A stretch of 64,000 nucleotides of DNA from Cyathus striatus (taxonomy: Eukaryota > Basidiomycota > Agaricomycetes > Agaricales > Nidulariaceae). The stretch is from assembly GCA_025738555.1 (NCBI GenBank), contig JAOVFP010000002.1:2046001-2110000 (forward strand), given 5' to 3'. Both the position numbers and the translations under genes were made by a program. Positions 34,319 through 44,630 of the stretch are shown in pieces (position 1 is the first letter of the stretch; the number at the start of each line of letters is the position of its first letter). Under the pieces are notes generated by a model that was given only the letters and a program-made list of their open reading frames with translations, did not search any database and was not told the origin of the DNA.

Positions 34319-35653
34319 TTATTGGGTCCCTTGCGTCTGGGACCCAACCACCATCTCGTCATCCTCTTCCGCACTACCCGCACTACTCGAACTACTCGCA
34401 CTACTCGAACTGCTCGTGTCTTCATCCCCTTCTTCCGCATCCGTATCCGCACTCCTCGAAGTTCCAACATGGCCTTGAAGAGTGGTTAACTCTTGTCGCA
34501 CCCCCCACAATTTGGCCATGGCCCACCTCATCTCTTCCACTAAGGCCTGCTGGAGTTCCATTGATCGCCGTTGCTCTTCAAACATTGCAAGTCGAGCAAC
34601 TCGTGTTTCCTCCATTTGAGCCTCATGGGCCTGCTGAACTTCCCGGAGTAACTCCCGCTGATCTCTCGCCATCCGCTGCATCGTACACAGCAATTTCCCT
34701 TGCAGACCCACATCTGCCTCTCACTCACGATTGAACTCGGGTTCGTCTTCATCCTCATCGTTGGACTCGGGCACAGTCGAGGTTCATGGATGCGCCTTCT
34801 TGGAAGGTTGCCCCTCCGCGTCGTTACCAACTTCGGCTGATCCTGCTTTTCTCTTCTTGTTACGAACCGTGGTGGCGACTGGCCCTTCCATGCTACACAG
34901 TCGGTGTGACTTCACGCAGAACTCGCAAGGGGACAAAACGCTGTCCCTATCAGAAGAATTAGTAAGTTTTCAAAGTATTTTGAAAACTACTCACTTTTCT
35001 CGGTTGCATTTACCCCTCTTCTCCATATCCCTCCGCACTCGGCAACGATGACAGACCTTCGTGCTGAGTTTGTATACAGGCCCAGACTTCTTGCCTTTTG
35101 ATAAGTCCGCTACTTCACCACCTACGACCTCGTTTGCGGGCTCGGGATCCAGTTCGTTGTCTGTGGCCTCTTCATTACCTTCTTCCTCTTCGTCAGAATC
35201 CTCCACTACCGACTTACCACGCACAAGGGTACGACTCTTCTCTTTACCCTTTCCCTTTCTCGAACTCCCTGCCACCGATGCCACTTCCACTGTTTCCGAC
35301 CTTCATGCCTCTTCCGCTTTTCGTGCCTCTTCCGCTTTTCGTGCCTCTTCCTCCTTTCGTGCCTCTTCCGCTCTCTGAGTTTCCTCCGCCTTTCGAGCCT
35401 CCTCTGCCTTCCGCACCTCCTCCGCTTTATGAGCCTCCTCAGCTATCCTCTCCTCCTCCTTCCTCATATCCTCTGCGGCCTGTCGTAATGCGGCCAACTT
35501 TGCTGCCTGTTCCCTCCTCTCCTGCGATTCCCGTTCGATGGCTTTTCTCTGCTCTTCTTCTTTTCATTTGTCCTCAGCCTCGAGCCTTGCAATCTCTTGG
35601 AGTTGTTCGAATAACGACATATCGTTCGAGGCTGGTTGTTCAGGGTTCGACAT
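34319..35653 (-). pseudogene. antisense gene inside Gypsy-1: coiled-coil protein with six-cysteine cluster
   Basis: ATG at 35653 reads leftward against the retrotransposon. Order: MSNPEQPASND, a long Glu/Ala/Lys coiled coil (35310-35560), an acidic and Lys-rich linker, a cysteine cluster (about 34890-35060), then a second coiled coil and a Ser/Asp-rich end (TAA at 34319). The cysteines are spaced CX2C-X11-C-X10-CX2C-X6-C across a 48-base intron (34947-34994 on the plus strand) with consensus donor GTGAGT and branch TACTAAT. That order resembles fungal Zn2Cys6 DNA-binding clusters with a longer second gap. TGA replaces expected sense codons at 35564-35566, 35303-35305 and 34784-34786; another at 34731-34733 might instead lie in a small intron. 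Function unknown; a regulator of the element is speculation. Confidence 0.7.
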
Positions 35654-35794
35654 GGCAAAAGGAAGAAAAAATGTTGAACAGTCCCTCAGTGGATACCTGG
35701 CTTATATGGATTCACTGGTACGCAAACAATGCAAAACGCCGTGAAAAGTTTAAAGTTTCCCATCAAAACCTAACGGCCCTCGTGGCTCGGCCCT

Positions 35795-35804
35795 AAGGGG
35801 GAGA
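35795..35804 (+). promoter_or_regulatory. Gypsy-1 polypurine tract
   Basis: AAGGGGGAGA lies three bases before the 3' LTR start at 35808; this is the expected plus-strand primer position. Confidence 0.8.
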
Positions 35805-35807
35805 TAC

Positions 35808-36444
35808 TGTCGTAGCCGTATATTCCTACCTTATTTCTGCACTTCTACTCCGCACTTTCCGCACTCTCCACACTTTCTGACTTGTGTAGATCTCGTCCTT
35901 TCACTTTCCTCTTCCACTCTTCTAACTGAAAGTCCCCGAGCTTATGTCACCTTACTCATCCAGTTCATTATCCGTTCTCCATTATGCTTTCTCTATCATA
36001 CCCCAGGTATACTTACTCTCAGCATTCATCCCAATCCTTAGTTCATACTTGGTACATATTATATTCACTTATTACTCCATCTTCCGCCACCATCTTATTA
36101 TCATTATCAACTAGTGTACTAGTATCCCATTCGTTCACCGGTCATCGGTGAAGTCGTATAGTATTTAAGTAGTACATCTTGTACTATTACTACTCAGTTC
36201 GAATATCGACTAAGTTACTATCCTTCTTACTTGTCCTTGAGTCCTACTCAACTCCGGCTTGAATCGTTGCCTTCACAGCAATGACTCTGCACTCCGCACT
36301 CCTGTCCCTCTCTTCTGCACTTCGAAATACCTGGACCACAAGAACGACAAGGGGCGCAGCACATAAGCTGAAGCCGACGGTCCTTCTGTCCCGCACTTCC
36401 CTACCTCACGCTTCCGACCTTACGTAGAAATACGGGTCTTGACA
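35808..36444 (+). repeat. Gypsy-1 3' LTR, 637 bp
   Basis: Starts TGTCGTAGCC after the polypurine tract and ends CTTGACA; TGTC and GACA form the short terminal inversion. Its last 471 bases match the truncated left LTR. Confidence 0.88.
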
Positions 36445-37127
36445 ATCACCAGACGCACCGTAGAATGCCATGAATCGCGGATCGACAACAGCATCGAACA
36501 CTGGGTTGTTGTGTAAGTCTACGTACATTATAGCTCTTGCACATTTCGACTGACAGTAGATGTGTTCTTCAGATGTGCGTATCACAACAGCGACAGCGAC
36601 AATCGACATCACTACACCATTTGTGGCTTCCTAGCAAATGGTTATGTGTGTGCTACGTTGCACATATACTCGGAATGGTGCTCTTGACTATACTTGAATG
36701 GGGGTCGTACTTGGGGGAAGCGCCGTGGCAGGCAAATGAAATTCTCTACAGAATGTATACCACTTTGACGAATTATTGCTAATTTTCTTGTACCTAATCT
36801 TATACTGTACATATATATGTAATCTTTGTCTTTGGTCATTGATATGATTTCTTGCGATGCACACTGCTAAAAATAGTTCCAAGAGGATAAACGGTAAGTA
36901 ATCTTGAGATATAAGCCAGACAAATTACTGAAATATTCTTCATAAGGTCATGATTTATCTGAAAGCAATATACTGAAGATATTTTTTGGTTGAGTAATAC
37001 CTGAAGGCCCTTCCTGCGGGTCAGATGGCGGTGCCTACAGTGATTACCAGTGCGTATGTGTTGGTCCCCTGACCAGCGCGCCACACAGATCATATTGACG
37101 TGTAACTTATTGCGCGTAATGGTACAT
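36445..37127. other. unassigned stretch right of Gypsy-1
   Basis: A minus-strand frame ending at the LTR (36445-36612; CARAIMYVDLHNNPVFDAVVDPRFMAF) looks coding in composition but is not recognisable. It may be an exon cut by the retrotransposon insertion. The rest shows nothing I can name. Confidence 0.35.
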
Positions 37128-37506
37128 AAAAGTATTGGTACTGAGCGTTACATTGAAGTACTAACTAGAAAGTACTAGCTCTTTGCCCACCCCACCAACC
37201 CACTACATTGGATCCCACTGAAGATCTAGGTACTCGTTCCCAATTTAAGACCTCTACTGCGATGGCATTCGCGTCGTCTATCCACTGTTCCCAGTCTTCG
37301 TTGTTGGGTAGATCTTCTGGTGCTTGTGGGCATCGTGACAATCCGTCCGCTGCTGCGTGATCTTTGCCAGGTATGTGAACGAGTTTAAAGGGGGAGAATA
37401 ATAAAATTCCAGCTATCAAAAGTATTGATACTGAGCATTACATTGAAGTACTAACTAGAAAGTACTAACTCCTTGCTCACTCCACCAACCCACTACATTG
37501 GATCCC
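37128..37506. repeat. 89-bp direct repeats flanking a Gypsy pol fragment
   Basis: 37128-37216 and 37418-37506 are nearly identical, both ending ACTACATTGGATCCC. The 201 bases between them encode, on the minus strand, an RNase H end of a Ty3/Gypsy pol (KLVHIPGKDHAAADGLSR). The fragment does not belong to either complete Gypsy element here. Confidence 0.75.
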
Positions 37507-37890
37507 GAGTCCCTTTCGATTGACATCATGTTTTGGAGTGGTGCATAATCTGGCGCTTGTTCATTTGAATCACCATTTCCTTTCTGCCCAACGCCACCAT
37601 ACTCTCAAGTGCCAAATTTTGCAATGTCAGTAGTAACTTTTACTCGTTTGGACTTGATTTAACATATGTGTAGGAATGGCAGTACCATTTAAAATACTCA
37701 CTGGCTAAGTTAGTTTTATGTAGTACCATGACCAAGTGACCAATAACATTTCTCCTGTCCAGCTTAGGTTTCATTTTAATTAAATCTGCTCCAAGTTTTC
37801 GACTCATCGGAGCAATTCTCCAATTAAGAGCCGACTCCATAGCATTTCAGCAGGTATATAAAGACTGACAATGATGCCATTGGTTCAGCA

Positions 37891-38275
37891 ATGCATCCCC
37901 CCAAGAAACCTCCCATCAATCGATATACTCAACTATCACCCGTAGTCCCCCGCCCCCAGACCCAGGTGCAACTGAAAAGAAATTCGTTCTTTCCAGAACC
38001 TCACATCCGTGAAGACACCCCAGGTAATCGTGTTGCAGCTCGATATACTTTCCCGTGTTAATTATATCTTGTTTTTAGAGACACAGGATTACTCTGAAAC
38101 GACTTCTCGAGAGTCTTCCAGTTCCGCTGGGCTTGGACAAAGGAATGTCATCAACACTGTTGAGTCATCCGGCTCATCTGGGCAACAGTCCAAGGTGAAT
38201 TCAGGCAGAAAGCTTTTGGGAATCTTGCTAATGTTCTATTGTTTCTAGAATTTAAATCACATCAGCAAGCACTGA
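37891..38275 (+). CDS. small three-exon gene, 91 residues, unknown
   Basis: A TATATAAAG box at 37853 precedes ATG 37891 (MHPPKKPPINRYTQLSP). Introns at 38024-38078 and 38195-38248 have GT...AG ends and keep phase. The product is Pro-rich, then Ser/Gln-rich (SSGSSGQQSK), and ends NLNHISKH before TGA at 38273. Low complexity suggests a disordered protein. A coiled-coil exon at 40390-40596 could be an alternative 3' end. The gene lies in the right arm of the giant element, opposite the transposase, so it may be element-encoded. Confidence 0.45.
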
Positions 38276-40377
38276 TTTTGTGCATAGTATGTCATAGTTT
38301 ACAGTCTAATCTTATAGTATCCTACGACATATCTACAAGCTGACAGCATGCTGTAGTATTAGGAGCATTACTACTTTTATATGTAGTACTCTATATTACT
38401 CTGTAGCATAGGCTGGAGTTAGCTAACATTATATAGCATTGTTACATAAATACATAGTAATCTATAGTGTATACAGAAGCTAATGTAGTGTTTTACAACT
38501 TTTCTATTTGCTATGTATGTCATAAAAGCACTATATAACTTGTATATAACACTACATACCTACATAGTACAGTACTGCTCAACCCTATCTGCGGGAGGGA
38601 AGAATCCCTGGCAGTTCTTGCCTTATCTCTTCCCTCAGGTCCTACTATATACATATTTCTAGTTACTTATTTACAATTCGCGTAGTAATAAAATCCTATT
38701 ATATCCTATTTTATTTCTAGGCATTTCAACGATCCGTTTACAAGGTAGAACACTTCATCAGCGCCCAGGCAGTGGTCAGCCAATTGTGCGCATAGCCCAG
38801 TGCGCCCCCTTTCTGCAACAGGCACCCGTTTGAGCGTCCCATCATTTACCTTCCTAATCAGGTAATCCGCCGATGCGGCAGCATCAGCTGCTCGCATCAA
38901 TTTCGTTTACGTCGTACCTCTCAGGTCGGTTCACCACTTCCGCACTTACTCCTCACCGTCAAGGTACTCGCTCTTTCCATTCTTGCTTCCTTTCCCCCCT
39001 TCCTGCACTCTTCCTCTCTCATCGTCTTGTCGCCTCGTCATCGTTCTCGTTCAAGCTCACTGGTCTCGTGTCTCGTGTCTCAAGGTCTGGTCTTAGGGTT
39101 CTCGTTTTTAGTGTCTTCGTAAGTCTGTGTTTTGTCAGTCTCCACCTGTTGCATCTCGTGTTGACTTTACCACACGTCAGATGTTTGTTCTGGGTTTTTG
39201 GTACTTTGTGTATGGAATGCAATGTTGTATGTAAAAGGTAAAGTGTTTTATATTTGTTTAAAGTGTTTGAAACCAGTCCTAAGGTGGAGTTATGTGTTTT
39301 AATGGGTTTATTTCTTTTTACATGTGTATCACTGGTAAGTCCTGTTCCCCGCTTCTTTTCTAGTGCTAACATTTGCGTCTTTCCCTAGCCCTCAACAAAG
39401 TCAGCACGCCAAGTTCTTTGTGCTGTCCCCCTTTCCATGTCAGCGGCTCATGGTCTCCACCTCCAACACATCACACTGTCTCCTCCCCTCCCCATCCCTC
39501 CTTGTCGTTGTCGACACATCATGCCATCTCCCTCTCCGTGACATCCCCCTCCTCCCCCTCCTCTTGTTGTTGTCAGCACCTCATGCCATTTCTTCACACT
39601 ATCCCCTCCTTGACTCTTTGATGTCTCAGTGGCCAGCCCCTCTCCCATAGCCTCTCCCCTCTCTCATTGGCGACGACAGCGTCAAGTCCCCAGGTCTTGT
39701 TCAACATCCCAACATCCCCAGCCCTGTCGCCTCCTAGTTCCACCATCTCGTACCACCACCTCTCTGTTTCCCACTATTGCCACCCCGCTTTTTGCCATGC
39801 ATGTCACCTTCCACACACAACTCAATGTACCAATGGTGCAACGACAGATGGCATGGAGAGGGGGACATTGTAGAGAGGGAGACAACAAGGAAAAAAAAAC
39901 GGAATGGGGGATGGGGATGTAGAGAGATGGCATGGAGGGTGGAGAGGGCATGTGTCGTTCATGATGTATTTCAATGTCTATATCAGATTTGTCTAATGTA
40001 TTGGAGGATTGGGTACCATTTTCTTTGAATGCTATTATTTATACTGTATTGTACTAACATGTATTATAACTATTTAATATAATAATTTTTCATTTATATC
40101 ACGAAAGGAATGATGCTATTGGCTGAAGTATGGGAATCCCAAGGAAATCCTACAGGATCTGCTGTAATCCTGAATGTTATAAAGCACTCCATAGTATATT
40201 GCCAAGCCTCCATAGCACTATATAGCACTACATAGCTTGCTGCCATGTCTCTATAGTGCTTGATAGTATGTAGGGATAACTACATAGTTCTACATAAATG
40301 AACACCTTTGTTATGGTGTTATGGTGCTATGCAATGCTCTGTAGTACTACTGTAGCACTGTATAATATAATCAGTAC
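38276..40377. other. AT-rich and CT-rich stretch, probably disrupted intron or insertion
   Basis: 38280-38580 and 40170-40370 share irregular CTATATAGCAC/ACATAGTA motifs. Between them lies a compositionally different block (38600-40130) with a minus-strand frame (38706-38900, ADYLIRKVNDGTLKRVPV) and CT-rich low-complexity DNA at 39400-39780. This may be an insertion into an AT-repeat region, but I found no ends. Frames in the CT-rich part are composition artefacts. Confidence 0.35.
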
Positions 40378-40389
40378 TTGCTGATGCAC

Positions 40390-40596
40390 ATTCAGCCCAA
40401 CCTCAGATCTTCAACTAAGAACAAGCAAAAATGTGATGTTGTTGATCTCATAGTGGATGAACAGCCATTGAAAATGAAATGTCACCATAAACTTACGGTG
40501 AAGGATAAGGATCTGATGACAGAGAAGATTGATAATATTGAGCACACTGTTATCACCATGTTGGAGGAACTGCGGCGCGAGGTTCAGGAGCTGTAG
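40390..40596 (+). CDS. isolated coiled-coil exon
   Basis: After a possible acceptor (ACATTCAG at about 40390) the frame reads PNLRSSTKNKQKCDVVDLIVDEQ, then TEKIDNIEHTVITMLEELRREVQEL and TAG at 40594. Heptad spacing of Leu/Ile suggests a short coiled coil. No 5' partner is proven. Confidence 0.35.
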   Translation: MQPNLRSSTKNKQKCDVVDLIVDEQPLKMKCHHKLTVKDKDLMTEKIDNIEHTVITMLEELRREVQEL

Positions 40597-40809
40597 CTCA
40601 GTAGTATTATTGTATACTGGCTTCTTTCAATGAATTTCTCGCTTGCCTTTCATTGTGACCAATAATAATGTCTATAACTATTACATTGTATGACTAGTAA
40701 TATAAATATCATAGAACTGATTACACTTGTTGGTCTGGTCAAATCTATCAGCATTGTCAGGCTGATTATGCTTTAATTGATTTATAACTGTCTTAATGGT
40801 TATCAGGTA

Positions 40810-41345
40810 TTACACTACTTCTATTGCTTCGCGAGGTGATCAGACTTATACTTCATAAAATATTTTTTGGGTGATTTCTGAACCCATATAATTATTTTCA
40901 TAGCTATCTTGCTTTTACACTGCTGGTAATGCTTTGCATGATGATCAGACTTATATTCAACTGACACCTCGTATAGTATTTTTTGGGTGATTTCTAAACC
41001 CATACAATTATTTTCATAGCTATCTTGCTTTTACACTGCTGGTAATGCTTCGCATGATGATCAGACTTATATTCAACTGATACTTCGTATAGTATTTTTT
41101 GGGTGATTTCTAAACCCATACAATTATTTTCATAGCTATCTTGCTTTTACACTGCTGGTAATGCTTCGCACTATGATCAGACTTATATTCAACTGATACT
41201 TCATATAGTATTTTTTGGGTGATTTCTAAACCCATACAATTATTTTCATAGCTATCTTGCTTTTACACTGCTGGTAATGCTTTGCACGATTATCAGACTT
41301 ATATTCAACTGATACTTCGTATAGTATTTTTTGGGTGATTTCTAA
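40810..41345. repeat. right subterminal tandem repeat, 116-bp period, about 4.6 units
   Basis: GATTTCTRAACCCAT recurs at about 40873, 40989, 41105 and 41221, with a start of a fifth at 41337. The units also share TTATATTCAACTGA and TTGCTTTTACACTGCTGGTA. They are unrelated in sequence to the 84-bp repeat at the other end. Confidence 0.88.
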
Positions 41346-41413
41346 AACCATGTAACCCCCCCAAACAGCTGATGGACTGATATGGCCTGATATGACCTTA
41401 TCTGAACAGATAT

Positions 41414-41435
41414 GCTGATTTCGATTTTTCCGACA
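41414..41435 (-). repeat. right terminal inverted repeat of the giant element
   Basis: Reverse complement reads TGTCGGAAAAATCGAAATCA; it is followed by TA (41436-41437) and then resumed DUF6533 sequence. Confidence 0.88.
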
Positions 41436-41437
41436 TA

Positions 41438-42271
41438 GCAAAAACTTCGGTTTGTTAAATATCACTCACCATGATATAATTGTCAGACACTAAAAATCAT
41501 GTTTAGACATTACTCACCCATTCTATATACATCGGAATTTCTAATAGTTTTGATGACCCTGCCACTCCAGGATTAGCGTGCTGAGAAGCTGATCCTGAAA
41601 ATGCAACCCTTTCCACCTTGTTACAAACTGGTTATTACGGAATCAATCTTACCATCTACAGTATGTTTATTAGTTCAGCTTCCTGCTAGCAAGTAATTAT
41701 TTTATGTCAACAGCTATTATGTTTCTACTTACCATTCTGAAACTTGGGAAGGACCTCAGTATTACTCATGGAGGACCACGACGCTTGCTACAAAGTAGAA
41801 ACAACAACTATCCTATTGTCACATCCTTGATGCGTGATGGAATATTGTACTTCTTCGTTATATTTGGTGAGATATCTTTGTGAATATGTTTAGATAGCTC
41901 TAACATGTATATCATAGCATTTACAGTTCTTATGACTTGGTGTACAGTGAATCCGAAAGGAATTTACTTTTATATCTTCTTCTCCCCGTAAATCTCATCA
42001 GCACTTTTAAGCTTCAAGTTCTTATATCATTACAGGTGGTACTATGCAATGCAGTCATTTGCAGTCGGTTTTCATGCATTTGTATTCATTATTAGCACTT
42101 ATAATTTATTAGGGATCTCGATTGATACTGAATTTAAGGCAAATGTCAGATGTTAATGGAAATGCAAGTACATTCTCAGCTGCGTTGCCGTCAATTACAT
42201 TCGCTCGACCTGACAATGTGCATGGTATAACCAACATCTCAGGGGAAGAACGTGGCATGGATTTGTCATAG
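41438..42271 (+). pseudogene. DUF6533-type membrane protein, copy B, 3' part
   Basis: Resumes copy B at GCAAAAACTTCGGTTTG, homologous to 4274 and 56340. Remaining exons include TILKLGKDLSITHGG (about 41730) and the C-terminal region ending at TAG 42269, where GITNISGEE is readable. In the last membrane segment the expected AMQSF.VS is followed by frame damage, so this half is decayed independently of the insertion. Confidence 0.75.
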
Positions 42272-42770
42272 GATCGGTAGTATTCAAGTACAGAGTGTTG
42301 GTGCTATATTAGAAGACTGTATTGTATTTATCTAGACTGAACATTACATGCTGGCCAAATCATATATCTACGAAAGTACAGCCTTGAACTGAGAGATGGA
42401 CACCGGAAGATAATCACTTACTAGTACATCGTGTGCTCGGTGTTGACTCTGTTGAGTAGAATTAGCGTTACCAACAAGTTATCAATCGACATGATTACTT
42501 ATAGGGTGCTGATAATGTTACTTCTATCGTTTAATAGCAATCTGGATCTATATATACACATTTCCCCTAAGTACATCTTACATCCGACTCGACTCGGAGC
42601 TCAGAGCACTGAACGCTGAGCAGCCTTGAGAAGCCTGAGCGTGGGCCCGGGGATTGCCGTTATATAGGTACATTTGTTTGTTGTTGTTGTAATTGAACGT
42701 TGACAACATTGAACAACTACCGGGTACCCCGGTGTTCCAACTTCTTCCCCAGCACCATCTCACCCTCGAA
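42272..42770. other. spacer between DUF6533 and Erv41-like pseudogenes, unit 2
   Basis: No gene is supported. The segment is collinear with 5100-5590 and 58980-59240. Confidence 0.45.
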
Positions 42771-42779
42771 TCTAGTAAT

Positions 42780-44630
42780 CGAATAAACACATTATGTTGG
42801 CTGTCGCTAGGCTGCGACATCACGCAGTACGTCAGCTGTGGAAACGCACGCAGGACTTTCAAGCGCTTTGTTCCGAGCATGTTGAGCGTAGTTGTGAGAT
42901 TTCTCTTCAGTTTTTAGCTGGTGAAGATGCGCTGATGGGATTCGGGATAGTGTTAAATATCTCGCATATTATCAGTTAATACTAGTTTGGCCCACTCTTC
43001 CCTGAAATGGTCCAACCACTTGATAACTCATATTGGAGAGTATATCTGGAGATGGCCAGACGACGAGTTCAACATTGACGATAACAAGCAGTTTCTCAAC
43101 ATGAACCTCGATATTTCGGTTCAGTATGACATGTTGCTGTGAGTTGTTTTTGTCCTTTCTTTTCTTACCTTGGTGCTAAAGCGAGAGTTTTGTAGGTATG
43201 AGTACGGATCTGCGAGATGCGATTGGAGATAGGTTTATACTCTGTGGCAGGTTCCATTGGGACGGCGTACGTCCTCCCACTTCCTACCCTCCATATCAAA
43301 ATAACACCCCTACAGACAAATGCGACACAGGCCAAGTAACATCGCTCAAGTACTTCCCTTCCTCCCTCTCCCCTCCTATCCTATCCAACCTAACCCCCAC
43401 CCCACAGAGAACACTCAGAAGCACTCTCAGCCTCCCGAACACTCACCCAATCCCGCGAATCCAGAGGCTTCTTCAGCACCCTCTTCCACTCCAGAAAACC
43501 AAGCTTCAAGCCCACCTACACGCACAAAGAAGACTCCGACTCGTGCCGAATCTTCGGAACGTTGATGGTCAAGCGCGTTACTGCAAGTTTGCACATTACG
43601 ACGTTGGGTCATGGGTATGCTAGTTATGAGCATGTTGAACACGATCGTGAGTTTCGCCTTTGGTTGAGGATGGAGAGGTGTTGATGGGATTGGATTAGTG
43701 ATGAACCTTTCGCATATTATCGCGGAATTCTTGTTTGGCCCATTTTTCCCTGAAATGGTGCAACTGCTCGATAACTCGTTTGAAGTAACGACTGAATGTA
43801 CGTCCCCCTCCTCCCCCTCCCATCCTATACTAAACCCCGCAAAGCATTCATAGCATACCAATACTTCCTCCACGTAGTCCCAATAACCTACATCGTACCC
43901 CGCTCAACGCCTCTAAGCACACACCAATACAGTGTAATGCACTACACGCGCACGCTAGAGCATAACCGGGGCACACCTGGGATATTCTTTAAATTTGACA
44001 TTGACCCGCTGTCGATTACCATTCATCAACGTACGACATCCCTCTTACAGCTCTTTATACGCGTGGTCGGAGTCGTCGGGGGTGTATTCGTTTGCGTTGG
44101 GTACGGTCTGCGTGTGTCGAGGAAAGTGGGAGAGGTGGTGTCTAGGGAAGATATGCAGGAAGGGTTGGTTGCTGCGCAAGCTTCTGGGGCTCGGGTGGGA
44201 CTGGGAGCGAAGTGGGCTGGTGGGGAACTGAGGTCGAGGGGTAAGGCTGGTAGTGCTAGTGCGCCGGGGAGTCCGTGGTATGATACGGGGTCGGGGACGC
44301 AGTCTCCTTATGCTGGGTACCCTGGGACAGCACAGATGCAGAGCCCATATTTGCCTTCGCCGAGTGTGTTTGCGAGTCAGATGGGGACGCCTGCTTTTGG
44401 TCCTGGGCTGGGGTCTGCTCCTGGGCCTTTTTCGCCAATGGTGGGAGGTGCTTCGGGGGTGCCGGGGACTCCTGCGGTGGGGGGCAGGGGGTATGTTGAG
44501 TGTTCCCCCGTCGCCTATGGTTAATGGGGGTGTTAATGGGAATGGGGGTGGGTACGTTGCTGAGGGGGGGCATAATGGGCATGTGGCTCCGCCTAGGAGG
44601 AGTGTTGTTAGTCCCAAGAAGGATGATTGA
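42780..44630 (+). pseudogene. ERV41: Erv41/ERGIC-like vesicle protein, unit-2 copy (best preserved)
   Basis: A partial middle-exon duplicate (42780-43020) runs directly into IGEYIWRWPDDEFNIDDNK (about 43033), so the N-terminal exon with start codon and first membrane helix is deleted compared with 59652. After an intron come MSTDLRDAIGDRFILCGRFHWDG (43198-43266), the exon with SRESRGFFSTLFHSRKPSFKPTYTH (43410-43640), LSHII.EFLFGPFFPEMVQ (about 43690-43790), and the large C-terminal exon from about 43848: AYQYFLHVVPITYIV, HQYSVMHYTRTLEHNRGTPGIFFKFDIDPLSITIHQRT, then the last helix LLQLFIRVVGVVGGVFVCVGYGL and a Gly/Pro/Ser-rich cytosolic tail ending SPKKDD at 44630. A frame change near 44490 separates the tail; it could be a missed intron (GTATGT) or a base loss. 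Confidence 0.8.

Larger units (their letters stand above)
24357..36444 (+). mobile_element. Ty3/Gypsy chromovirus-like retrotransposon (Gypsy-1), 5'-truncated, with foldback insertion
   Basis: The order is 5' LTR, gag, protease, reverse transcriptase, RNase H, integrase, chromodomain, then an antisense gene, polypurine tract and 3' LTR. The domain order puts it in Ty3/Gypsy, and the chromodomain in the chromovirus branch. The left LTR lacks about the first 165 bases of the right one. gag is split by a 4.1-kb foldback element. Coding damage: TGA in gag, a frame change before integrase, an Asp-to-Asn change at a catalytic integrase position, and several TGA codons in the antisense gene. The seven differences seen between the shared LTR parts are all CpG transitions. 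Confidence 0.93.
11702..41435. mobile_element. 29.7-kb Plavaka-type (CACTA-like) DNA transposon with nested elements
   Basis: The element interrupts DUF6533 copy B. Its ends are inverted repeats TGTCGGAAAAATCGAAAYCA (11702 onward; reverse complement ending at 41435), flanked by TA at 11700-11701 and 41436-41437. The homologous uninterrupted site in the other copies reads GAAATGTACTAGYAAAAA (near 4268 and 56330), so the two flanks join exactly. The inside carries a Plavaka-type transposase, a divergent DUF6698-like gene, subterminal tandem repeats at both ends, an unknown 922-residue gene and later insertions, including a 12-kb Gypsy element. Without the Gypsy element the transposon would be about 17.6 kb. 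Plavaka elements are a basidiomycete branch related to CACTA/EnSpm, which make 2-3-bp duplications; this fits. Confidence 0.88.

Noticed and set aside
35098..35796. 232-codon plus-strand frame rich in Pro/Leu
   Set aside because: It is the complement of the Glu/Ala/Lys coiled coil of the antisense gene; the minus strand has the start, domains, intron and branch site.
38706..38900. 64-codon minus-strand frame as a host gene
   Set aside because: Composition looks coding, but there is no start context, partner exon or recognisable motif; kept only as a remark in the spacer entry.
39363..39951. Several frames of 80-97 codons on both strands
   Set aside because: CT-rich low-complexity DNA gives open frames in most phases; no domain or splice structure.
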